From Planctobacterium marinum (GTDB lineage: Bacteria; Pseudomonadota; Gammaproteobacteria; Enterobacterales; Alteromonadaceae), in contig NZ_JAJEWQ010000006.1 of NCBI RefSeq assembly GCF_020687805.1, positions 183,750 through 247,749 of the forward strand: a DNA stretch of 64,000 bases, in the 5' to 3' direction. Below, piece after piece: positions 56,455 to 64,000 of the stretch. Both the position numbers and the translations under genes were made by a program. The number at the start of each line of letters is the position of its first letter. Position 1 is the stretch's first letter. The notes below the pieces were generated by a model, which saw only the letters and a program-made list of their open reading frames with translations, did not search any database and was not told where the DNA came from.

Positions 56455-57432
56455 ATGAGTAACGACTTTACCTTTACAATTAAAACTCAGCGTTTTGATG
56501 AACATTATCATCCTGCGGATAACACCCGAATTACCACTAATTTTGCTAACCTTGCCAGGGGCGAATGTCGTCGGGAGAACCTGCACAATGCTTTGAAAAT
56601 GATAGACAACCGCTTTAATGCGTTGGCCCATTGGGATAACCCCAACGCAGATCGCTATGCGCTTGAACTGCAAATTGTGTCAGTGGATATGGCAATTCAG
56701 GGCTGCAGCGACGCATTCCCCAGTATCGAGATTCTGAAAACCAGTATATTTGATCGGCACACCAACAAGCGCACAGAAGGTATTGTCGGCAATAATTTTT
56801 CGTCTTACGTGCGGGATTATGATTTCAGTGTGGTGCTGTTAGAGCACAACAAAGGGCAGGCTAAATTTAGTATTCCGGACGGCTTTGGTGAACTGCACGG
56901 AAAACTGTTTAAGCACTTTGTGAATTCAGCGGCTTACCAACAACACTTTGAAAAACCGCCGGTTATTTGTCTCAGTGTGTCTGACAATAAAGTTTATCAG
57001 CGTACTGAAAATCAGCATCCGGTGTTGGGGGTTGAGTACCAGCCAAACGAATCCTCACTGACCGAGCAATACTTCAAAAAAATGGGATTGCAGGTGCGTT
57101 ATTTTATGCCGCCTGACAGTGTGGCACCGCTGGCTTTTTATTTCTTTGGCGACTTGCTCAGTGATTACAGTAACCTGGAACTGATCAGTACTATCAGCAC
57201 TATGGAAACCTTTCAAAAGATTTACCGCCCGGAAATCTACAATGCCAATGCGGTAGCAGGCAAATGCTATCAACCTAATTTGAAGAATCTGGACCACTCG
57301 CTTACTCAGATTGTTTGCGACCGGGAAGAGCGCAGCAAACTGGCTATTCAACAGGGTAAATTTGCTGAACAGTACTTCATTAAACAGTATCAACCGCTGC
57401 TGGAGCAGTGGTCTGCCAACTATGCCCTTTAA
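56455..57432 (+). CDS. mesX: MesX (DUF1852), partner of methionine synthase MesD
   Basis: A 325-residue DUF1852 protein starting MSNDFTFTIKTQRFDEHYHP. It is required with MesD for folate-independent, oxygen-dependent methionine synthesis in Acinetobacter, as described for the MesD family. Its own chemistry is not settled. No signal peptide. The ATG at 56455 matches the family N-terminus, although no clear ribosome-binding site precedes it. mesD begins 28 bases downstream. Confidence 0.88.
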   Translation: MSNDFTFTIKTQRFDEHYHPADNTRITTNFANLARGECRRENLHNALKMIDNRFNALAHWDNPNADRYALELQIVSVDMAIQGCSDAFPSIEILKTSIFDRHTNKRTEGIVGNNFSSYVRDYDFSVVLLEHNKGQAKFSIPDGFGELHGKLFKHFVNSAAYQQHFEKPPVICLSVSDNKVYQRTENQHPVLGVEYQPNESSLTEQYFKKMGLQVRYFMPPDSVAPLAFYFFGDLLSDYSNLELISTISTMETFQKIYRPEIYNANAVAGKCYQPNLKNLDHSLTQIVCDREERSKLAIQQGKFAEQYFIKQYQPLLEQWSANYAL

Positions 57433-57460
57433 CTTACAGAGAAACAGAATCAGCGATATT

Positions 57461-58495
57461 ATGAAAACACTTTTACCTACATCTACGGCGGGCAGCTTGC
57501 CTAAACCCTCCTGGTTGGCACAACCTGAACAGCTTTGGTCACCCTGGAAATTGCAGGACGAAGAGCTTATCGACGGTAAACAAGATGCACTGCGGGTGTC
57601 CTTGCAGGAACAACAACAGGCGGGCATTGACATTGTTAGTGACGGCGAGCAAACCCGGCAGCATTTTGTGACCACCTTTATTGAACATCTCAGTGGTGTG
57701 GATTTTGAAAACCGCAAAACTGTAAAAATTCGCGATCGTTATGACGCCAGTGTGCCGACAGTCGTTGGGCCGGTGAGCCGCAATAAGCCGGTGTTTGTCG
57801 AGGACGCAAAATTTTTGCGCCAGCAAACGAAGAAACCCATCAAATGGGCACTGCCAGGTCCCATGACAATGATCGATACCCTTTACGATGCCCATTACAA
57901 AAGTCGCGAAAAACTGGCCTGGGAATTCGCAAAGATCCTCAATCAGGAAGCCAAAGAGTTAGAAGCCGCCGGTGTTGATATTATCCAGTTTGACGAGCCG
58001 GCATTTAATGTCTTTTTTGATGACGTCAATAGCTGGGGCGTAGCCACACTGGAAAGAGCGATTGAAGGTCTCAACTGCGAGACCGTAGTACACATTTGCT
58101 ACGGCTATGGTATCAAGGCCAATACTGACTGGAAACAAACGCTGGGATCTGAATGGCGACAATACGAAGAAGCGTTTCCAAAGCTACAGCAGTCAGGTAT
58201 CGATATTATTTCGTTGGAGTGTCACAACTCTCATGTGCCTATCGAATTACTGGAGCTGGTGCGGGGTAAAAAGGTAATGGTGGGAGCTATTGATGTGGCC
58301 AGTAATAAGATTGAAACACCTGAGGAGGTGGCCGAAACCTTGCGCAAAGCCTTGCAATATGTCGATGCGGATAAGCTTTATCCCTGTACTAATTGCGGTA
58401 TGGCGCCGTTGTCGCGCCAGGTAGCCAGAGGAAAGCTACAGGCCCTGAGTCAGGGAGCGGCTATTGTACGCAAAGAGCTACAGGGCGCCTTGTAG
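57461..58495 (+). CDS. mesD: MesD-type short methionine synthase (core MetE)
   Basis: A 344-residue homologue of only the C-terminal catalytic barrel of MetE, lacking the folate-binding N-terminal half. Zinc-site residues are seen in ETVVHICYGYG, ISLECHNSH and CTNCGMAPLSRQ. Other blocks are TSTAGSLPKPSWLAQPEQLW and DIVSDGEQTRQHFVTTFIEH. Paired with DUF1852 it belongs to the MesD group, whose methyl donor is not methyltetrahydrofolate. The ATG at 57461 gives the conserved N-terminus; the frame is open farther upstream inside mesX, but that is not used. Confidence 0.9.
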   Translation: MKTLLPTSTAGSLPKPSWLAQPEQLWSPWKLQDEELIDGKQDALRVSLQEQQQAGIDIVSDGEQTRQHFVTTFIEHLSGVDFENRKTVKIRDRYDASVPTVVGPVSRNKPVFVEDAKFLRQQTKKPIKWALPGPMTMIDTLYDAHYKSREKLAWEFAKILNQEAKELEAAGVDIIQFDEPAFNVFFDDVNSWGVATLERAIEGLNCETVVHICYGYGIKANTDWKQTLGSEWRQYEEAFPKLQQSGIDIISLECHNSHVPIELLELVRGKKVMVGAIDVASNKIETPEEVAETLRKALQYVDADKLYPCTNCGMAPLSRQVARGKLQALSQGAAIVRKELQGAL

Positions 58496-58515
58496 CCTTG
58501 CGCGCATTTCCCCTG

Positions 58516-58560
58516 ACCGGTAGTGGTTTTCAGGCAATACTACTGAATTCCACCACCGGT
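58516..58560. terminator. hairpin between convergent genes
   Basis: ACCGGTAGTGG pairs with CCACCACCGGT with one mismatch around a 23-base loop. It sits between mesD and the convergent zincin gene and has no U-tract. Confidence 0.45.
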
Positions 58561-58582
58561 TGATTGTTGTCACCCTCCTGGC

Positions 58583-61500
58583 TTACAGCCAGCCGGACAA
58601 CCAGGATGCTTTTACGTCAGCAGGGCGATTTCGCAGTAATTCGGTATTGCCCTGCAACATGTTCATTCTGGTGGAAACCGGCGCAGCCAAAGGAATATCC
58701 GTTGCCTGTTTACCAAAATTGGCACGTTGAATTTCGCCATCAGAACTGTTCAGTATATACCACATCTGATTCGACGGGCGTCTGACGGCGACATCGGCTT
58801 TGCCGTCACCATCGTAGTCAGCCACCACCGGAATATCGTCTGCCTGTTTGCCAAAATGGATACGTTGAATCTCGCCATCAGAACTGTTCAGTATGTACCA
58901 CATCTGAGTGGCGGGGCGTCTGACCGCGACGTCGGCCTTGCCATCGCCATCGTAATCAGCTGCCACCGGAACATCGCCGGACTGTTTGCCAAAATTAATG
59001 CGTTGAATGGCCTGATCGGAACTATTGTAGATATACCACATCTGGTTGGAAGGACGTCGCACCGCAATATCGGCTTTACCGTCGCCATCGTAATCAGCCG
59101 GTACCGGAATATCCTCACTTTGTTTACCAAAGTTCAGTCGGGTTATGCCATCGCTGAAACCTGTCAGGCTGTCAACGCCTGAGGAGTTTTTGATGTACCA
59201 CATCTGGTTTGCGGGGCGTCTTACAGCGATGTCAGTAATACCATCGCCGTCGTAGTCAGCAGGTATCGGAATGTCGCCAGATTGCGTGCCAAATCTCAAT
59301 CGGCTAATACCGTCGGCAAATCCGGTTAGTCTGTCCACGCCTGAAGAGTTTTGGACATACCAATAGTGCGTTGATGGGCGTCTGACTGCGATATCAGTGA
59401 TACCATCTCCGTCAAAGTCACCGGAGACAGGAATGTCTGCGGACTGGGTGCCGAATGTCAGGCGTTGTGTTTCACCGTTTCCGGAATTGGCAATGTACTG
59501 AATTTGTCTGTCAGCTCTTCTCACCGCAATATCAGCCCTGCCATCTCCGTCATAATCATAAGCAGTAACCGGCTGGGTAAGCTCAACCGCAACACTCACA
59601 CTGCCGCCATTTCCGTTGTTACCACCGGTTGTTGCCCAGGTATCCGCTGCCAGATTGTCCGGGTTGTTTAACGCGATGAGTTCACCGTCCGCGGTTATGA
59701 AAATGACTTTTTTATCTACCAGTACCAAGGGCGAAGTGACCTGGCCGATGTCGCTGTATACATCGCGTTGTTCGTTTTCAGGTTTGACATTGTATTGCCA
59801 TTGCAACTCACCCAAGCGCGTCGCTTCAGGTAACACCGCACTGACGTAGCCACTGCGGGTACCTGAGATAATGGTGCCAGCTTCATCACTGACAAAGCCT
59901 GTGATATCACCGGCAGAGCGCACCTGACGCTGGTCTTCTCCGGTTACGGTATCAATGGCGGTCAGCAATCCACCTTCACCAGCCCACAGGGTGCCATCTG
60001 CGTCGATGACCATCCCGGCATGAGTGCAACAACTACTGTTGCGCCACAATTCGTTACCGGAGGCATCAAGGGCAATTAAATAGGAGCCATTGTCATAAAC
60101 GGCGTAATAAAGGTTACCATTGTTGTCCAGGGCGATGGTGCCGTAGTTTCCGGCGTATGCCGATTGAGATTGTGGCGTGTATTGCCAGTTTACCGCGCCG
60201 TCATTGGTTACCTGTAATACTGTGGCGTTGTCCAGTACCACGTAATAGACCTGATTGACGCTGCCTATGGAACTGATAATCTCATCGGTTTGTAATTGCC
60301 AAAGCTGTTCGCCCTGCAGGTTCATTGCCACCAGGTAGTAGTTACCATCAATATGGGCTGACGTCAGCAAGGTTTCGCCATTGGAGCGCACCGGCGTCAG
60401 GCCTTTTTCCAGCCAACTTGAGGCAAATCGCTGCTCCCACAGTTGCTCACCATTGGCTGATATCGCCTCAACAGAGCTGTATTCACCTGACAGGTAAACC
60501 ACATCATCAATAACCGCAATCTGTGGGTAGTTTGATACCGTCCGATTGCTCCACAACCAGTTACCATAGCGATCATAAGCGCTCAGTTCTTGTCTGCCCG
60601 TTAACAGGTATAACTGATCAGACCCTGCCACCAGTTTGTCCGTCACGCTGGTGTTGAGGTTAGTTTTCCACGCCAGTTTACCGATGTCGTTGGATGGCTG
60701 TTCCGCCTCAGGCTCGCTGCGTGTCGCGTCGTTAGGGTAGGCATCTTCGCTGTCTGGTATACCATCGCTGTCGCTGTCTTCCAAAAGTGGTGACGTTCGG
60801 TTTTGATATTCAATCAGATTTGAGACGCCATCGTTATCTGCGTCTAGCTGACTGTCGTCGGCGCTGGGATCTAAGCCGTACGCCAGTTCCCACTCATCAG
60901 CCATGCCATCGTTGTCGTTATCTGCTAATACATTAACCACAATATTAGCCAGCGGTATAAAGCGATTTACCTGTTCAATATAGGCGTTCAGATTGTAGAG
61001 TATACGGCCTTCTCTGGTGGCCAGTCCGGTTTGCCGGAAGCTGATGCTGCCATCTTCATTCTCAATCCAGACACTGTTTGGCGTCGTGGCCTGACCGGCG
61101 TATTCCAGACTAATGGCCGGGAACGAAATGGACAAATCCGAAACTTCATTCCACACATTATTGATGGTGCCCGCCATGGTGAAATATTCGTTATCAATGA
61201 CTGATATTTCACTGGCAGTATCCATGTCAGCTGTGGGTATTGCGGACCAGTAAACCGGAGCCAGTTGCACCAGGCCGGTATCTTTTACGGAGATTTCGAC
61301 AGCATGGTGGGAAAACAACCAACTGTCGGGGCGGGGCACTTCTACGCTAAATCGATAGCCATTGATGCTTGCATCATAAGTGAGTTCGCTGCCTGACAAT
61401 TGCCACCCTTCCTGGGACTGATTACTAACCTGAATCTCAATATCGTCAGTATTCGCAACATTGTGAATCGCCCCTGTTATCAACTGGCTGTCGGTTTCGC

Positions 61501-63406
61501 TATCAAATATGGTTGCCAACTCATCCAGGACGATTTGCGGCATTGAAGTCAGCAGTGCTTCAAGGTTGACGGTGACATAGGTTTCCGACAGAAAACGCGA
61601 ACTATCAAAGCAGGCACTATCACCTTCACATAAGCGCACTCTGAAACGAATACCGCGGGATCTGATGTCTCGAATACTCAGCCCGGAAAGCAGGCGGGCA
61701 AGTTTTACCGGATCGTCAGTAAAGGCCACACTTAAAGTGGTTTCTGTTGTTTGGCTATTCAGTGAAACGGTCAAAGCATCATTGAAGCCTGAACTGGCTA
61801 TATCGGTAAACTGGCTGGCGCCATTTACTGTTTCTTCCACAGTAACTGAAAAATTACTGTCTGCAGGCAGTGAAGGATGGCTTAGGATGATACTGACTGG
61901 CTCATTCTCAGATGCAAAATAGATTTGCTGTTCGCTGCTGATAGCAATGCTGGACTCAAATTCTGATGTCTGACGTAAGGCAATAATATCGGGTAGTGAT
62001 ACACCGTTATTTTCATAATAGCCTATCAATACCAGACACTTTTGAGTGGGATTGTCAGCCAGTGTCAGGTTGCTTTGATTTGTATCTACACTATGGGTGT
62101 CGTCTAAATTGCGAACAAAAAAGTCTGAACAATACTCACTGTTTAACTCTAGTAACTGTTTTTGAGAGTAATCCCCGTTGTTTAACCAACTTACTGTCAG
62201 GCCATTACCATCCTGGTTGAAGATTAAATCACTCAACGGTGCTGAACGGGTAGACAGTGGCCAGGTTTTTCTCAGGAATTCACTGGCATCCGCTGCATTG
62301 AGTTCGGTTTCAGCAACCCCGATGACCTGCTCATTGATTGATAAATTCGGATTACTGAATTTGTCAAAAGAAACGCCTCCTGATTGCATCACAGAGCCGA
62401 CATTTTTGTTGTCGATAGTCGTGCTGAACCCGTAGGGAATGGCATAATCGTGACTTACCAGCAAGTTAGCTCTTTCGTGCTGCAGGCCCATTGAGTGACC
62501 AATTTCATGGGTAAGCACCATGTCATCAATATCAACGTGGATGTCGGAAAGAAACACGTGTCGACTCGCCTCTGATGTCAGGCCACCCTGGTTGTAATCA
62601 TCGTCGGTGAAAGGCCACAGTTGTGCAAAACCGCCAATGCCAGGCTGCATATCAGGCTGATACAAATAAACGATTCGTTCTGCTTTTCCTTCCAAAATGG
62701 CTTTGTTGATTGGGGAAGTAGGATTATTGGAAAGGGCGACCAGATTGCTGATTTCACATTCATCAGAGACAGTAATGATGTCTCCCAAGGCAAAGCGAAA
62801 ATCGTAAACTTCAGAATTTACCAGGATCAAATTGCTGTAATCAATCAACTGCGCGAATACGTCTTCAATAGTCATGTCTTTAGACAGCGCCGTGATCAGT
62901 ACCTGACTTAAAGACTGAGGAGTGACCACAAAACTGGTGTATACCACATTGTCTTCAATAATATCCGACCGGGTCTGTTTCAAACCCGCAACAGACTTTT
63001 GCTTCAGGGGGAGTTTTAGCGGTTTGTTGTGACCGGGCGAAAGGACATGATCATTAAAGTTATCCTGTTCGGTATGCAGGTGTTTTTCTGATAAAGCACC
63101 ATCTGCACTTAAGCTGAAAAATCGATTTTGACCTTTGAAGTTAATCTGAAAGTCCAGTTCCTGTTTCAGGTTGCGATGGACTTTTACGGTTTGTCCGGAT
63201 TTAACTGAGCGATAAAAAACCACTTCACCCCGACCATCGTCATAGCGTTGCACTGCAATAAAACTGTCCAGAGCCGTGACAACGATTTCAGGGCGCTGCT
63301 CAAATCCCTTTAGATCCGGGATCTGAAATGGTTGATTGTGGGCCAGTGAATTACAGGAAGTGAAGAGCGCCAGAACAACAGCGAAAAGTACAACTCCGAT
63401 TTTCAT
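58583..63406 (-). CDS. giant exported zincin metalloprotease with PQQ-like propeller and FG-GAP repeats
   Basis: A 1607-residue exported protein. A signal peptide (about residues 1-22) is followed by a metalloprotease domain whose HEIGHSMGLQH motif supplies zinc ligands His300, His304 and His310 and catalytic Glu301 (metzincin type). The middle part has Ig/cadherin-like regions. A calcium-binding TSP3-like stretch lies around 825-900 (DNDNDGMADEWELAYG, DSDSDGIPDSEDAYPND). A PQQ-type beta-propeller follows, about 905-1270 (LAWKTNLNTSV, GEQLWEQRF, GNELWRNSS). Six FG-GAP-like repeats close the protein (59560-58680), of the same type as in the 21101 protein. GGAG seven bases before the ATG supports the start. 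Likely secreted; substrate unknown. Confidence 0.85.
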   Translation of the reverse strand: MKIGVVLFAVVLALFTSCNSLAHNQPFQIPDLKGFEQRPEIVVTALDSFIAVQRYDDGRGEVVFYRSVKSGQTVKVHRNLKQELDFQINFKGQNRFFSLSADGALSEKHLHTEQDNFNDHVLSPGHNKPLKLPLKQKSVAGLKQTRSDIIEDNVVYTSFVVTPQSLSQVLITALSKDMTIEDVFAQLIDYSNLILVNSEVYDFRFALGDIITVSDECEISNLVALSNNPTSPINKAILEGKAERIVYLYQPDMQPGIGGFAQLWPFTDDDYNQGGLTSEASRHVFLSDIHVDIDDMVLTHEIGHSMGLQHERANLLVSHDYAIPYGFSTTIDNKNVGSVMQSGGVSFDKFSNPNLSINEQVIGVAETELNAADASEFLRKTWPLSTRSAPLSDLIFNQDGNGLTVSWLNNGDYSQKQLLELNSEYCSDFFVRNLDDTHSVDTNQSNLTLADNPTQKCLVLIGYYENNGVSLPDIIALRQTSEFESSIAISSEQQIYFASENEPVSIILSHPSLPADSNFSVTVEETVNGASQFTDIASSGFNDALTVSLNSQTTETTLSVAFTDDPVKLARLLSGLSIRDIRSRGIRFRVRLCEGDSACFDSSRFLSETYVTVNLEALLTSMPQIVLDELATIFDSETDSQLITGAIHNVANTDDIEIQVSNQSQEGWQLSGSELTYDASINGYRFSVEVPRPDSWLFSHHAVEISVKDTGLVQLAPVYWSAIPTADMDTASEISVIDNEYFTMAGTINNVWNEVSDLSISFPAISLEYAGQATTPNSVWIENEDGSISFRQTGLATREGRILYNLNAYIEQVNRFIPLANIVVNVLADNDNDGMADEWELAYGLDPSADDSQLDADNDGVSNLIEYQNRTSPLLEDSDSDGIPDSEDAYPNDATRSEPEAEQPSNDIGKLAWKTNLNTSVTDKLVAGSDQLYLLTGRQELSAYDRYGNWLWSNRTVSNYPQIAVIDDVVYLSGEYSSVEAISANGEQLWEQRFASSWLEKGLTPVRSNGETLLTSAHIDGNYYLVAMNLQGEQLWQLQTDEIISSIGSVNQVYYVVLDNATVLQVTNDGAVNWQYTPQSQSAYAGNYGTIALDNNGNLYYAVYDNGSYLIALDASGNELWRNSSCCTHAGMVIDADGTLWAGEGGLLTAIDTVTGEDQRQVRSAGDITGFVSDEAGTIISGTRSGYVSAVLPEATRLGELQWQYNVKPENEQRDVYSDIGQVTSPLVLVDKKVIFITADGELIALNNPDNLAADTWATTGGNNGNGGSVSVAVELTQPVTAYDYDGDGRADIAVRRADRQIQYIANSGNGETQRLTFGTQSADIPVSGDFDGDGITDIAVRRPSTHYWYVQNSSGVDRLTGFADGISRLRFGTQSGDIPIPADYDGDGITDIAVRRPANQMWYIKNSSGVDSLTGFSDGITRLNFGKQSEDIPVPADYDGDGKADIAVRRPSNQMWYIYNSSDQAIQRINFGKQSGDVPVAADYDGDGKADVAVRRPATQMWYILNSSDGEIQRIHFGKQADDIPVVADYDGDGKADVAVRRPSNQMWYILNSSDGEIQRANFGKQATDIPLAAPVSTRMNMLQGNTELLRNRPADVKASWLSGWL

Positions 63407-63770
63407 TTAACTACTCCATGAAAAGTGCGAAAGTCATCTTAGCAGTGGAATTTAATAGACTCAATTGTGAATTTAAAATATTCAAAATTTATCTAACTTG
63501 TTGTTTAATATGGTAAATAATTGTCTCCGATTGTCTTGCGTTATTTAAACAGATTGCGACTCCGCCTCGTCTGATTGACTGACATTTATTCAGAAATGTT
63601 CTTCTTCAGTTCGTACAAAACCGCTAAAAGCACGTACTCCTTTCACTGATTGCTTTGTTATTTATTGCACAGTAAATAGGGCGAACAGTTAAGTTAGATA
63701 AATAAAAATGTTGAATTCTTCTTATTTGCAAATAATAATGATTATCGTTTAGATTCTTTGGCAAGAACCC
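63407..63770. other. divergent intergenic region
   Basis: AT-rich gap between the zincin gene and the last gene. It contains a possible promoter TTGAAT-17-AATAAT (63711-63739) that overlaps a Fur-like box. I see no open frame that looks coding. Confidence 0.5.
63733..63747. promoter_or_regulatory. Fur-box-like site
   Basis: TAATAATGATTATCG matches the 7-1-7 Fur motif TGATAAT-N-ATTATCA at 12 of 14 positions. It overlaps the -10 region of the only visible promoter for the gene starting at 63771, as expected for iron-dependent repression. Confidence 0.5.
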
Positions 63771-64000
63771 ATGTTTCCATTCGAGATCGTATATTCAAAT
63801 TTTAGGGCTGCAACACGTCATTATCGGCTCAGGTATCGCCGTATGCTGTTACCTGGATTTATACTTTTGCTGATTGTTCAACCTTCAACACGTGAAGTTA
63901 CTGCCGGCGTGCTGGCTGATGCCTTTATTCAGGTATCTGCATTTGTTGCTGCCACGCTGGCGCTTTATTACGGCGTTTTGCATTCAGTCGGACAGGACCG
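63771..64000 (+). CDS. membrane protein, 5' part only (cut by window end)
   Basis: The first 76 codons of a gene continuing past the window. MFPFEIVYSNFRAATRHYR is followed by basic residues, then a hydrophobic segment MLLPGFILLLIV and a second one ending AFVAATLALYYGVL. It is therefore an integral membrane protein with a basic cytoplasmic N-terminus. A Fur-like box upstream suggests iron regulation. Family not recognized from this fragment. Confidence 0.6.
   Translation, partial: MFPFEIVYSNFRAATRHYRLRYRRMLLPGFILLLIVQPSTREVTAGVLADAFIQVSAFVAATLALYYGVLHSVGQD

Noticed and set aside
57055-57717. 220-codon leftward open frame across the mesX-mesD junction
   Set aside because: Antisense to two conserved genes, no ribosome-binding site, cysteine-rich shadow composition.

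Overview
The window is a chromosomal segment of a Gram-negative gammaproteobacterium. Gene content, moderate GC, a marine-type secretome, a MesX/MesD pair, and MetJ- and MetR-type sites suggest an Alteromonadaceae-like organism. That placement is inferred from protein families and not from any 16S sequence. I see no rRNA, tRNA, CRISPR array, prophage or complete insertion sequence. About 48 protein genes are supported, including a 49-codon DUF2256 gene and one gene cut by the right edge.

Layout. 1-220: a short intergenic stretch with a perfect 10-bp-arm palindrome and a 22-bp tandem repeat, possibly a mobile-element end. 221-5711: MexEF-like RND efflux pump (permease and adaptor) with a divergent LysR regulator. 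5735-8697: DUF3336/patatin lipase and a DUF445 membrane protein, divergent. 8891-15666: TetR regulator divergent from two large exported proteins, one with cadherin-like repeats and a Gly-Glu-Pro collagen-like tract, the other a beta-propeller fused to a di-heme peroxidase domain. 16100-19243: photorepair cluster (CPD photolyase, iron-sulfur photolyase-related protein, DUF2256). 19366-25710: PAS chemoreceptor, a mosaic FG-GAP/PKD/YHYH exported protein, and an esterase-TPR protein. 25787-31243: S9 peptidase, orphan ParA, and a TetR plus wax ester synthase/DGAT pair. 31526-40131: mixed small genes, a membrane protein/XRE pair, a periplasmic binding protein, a pilin-like protein, LytM and M20 peptidases, a sulfotransferase and a MOSC protein.

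40213-46644 holds a GlxA-type regulator and then the methionine locus: metA behind four contiguous MetJ boxes, a MetH split into two genes at the linker after the homocysteine domain, and a peptide deformylase. 46646-49848: a BASS transporter, a WbuC cupin, and a CtlX-type amidino hydrolase divergent from an Lrp/AsnC regulator with a strong dyad between them. 49899-56234 is a leftward run: NagX-like membrane acetyltransferase, the two halves of a D-glutamate cyclase as separate genes, 5-oxoprolinase PxpA-PxpB-PxpC, and a D-amino-acid aminotransferase. Together they look like a D-glutamate/5-oxoproline route, perhaps feeding on peptidoglycan turnover. 56306-58495: MetR-type boxes and then mesX-mesD, a folate-independent methionine synthase, giving this strain a second methionine route beside MetH. 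58583-63406: a 1607-residue exported zincin with a PQQ-like propeller and six FG-GAP repeats of the same type as the protein at 21101. 63733-64000: a Fur-box-like site and the start of a membrane protein that leaves the window.

The strongest candidates for new biology are the D-glutamate cyclase/5-oxoprolinase cluster, the split MetH coexisting with MesXD, the two-gene exported collagen-like/di-heme propeller unit, and an orphan intrinsic terminator at 35401 that points to a small RNA or an attenuator.
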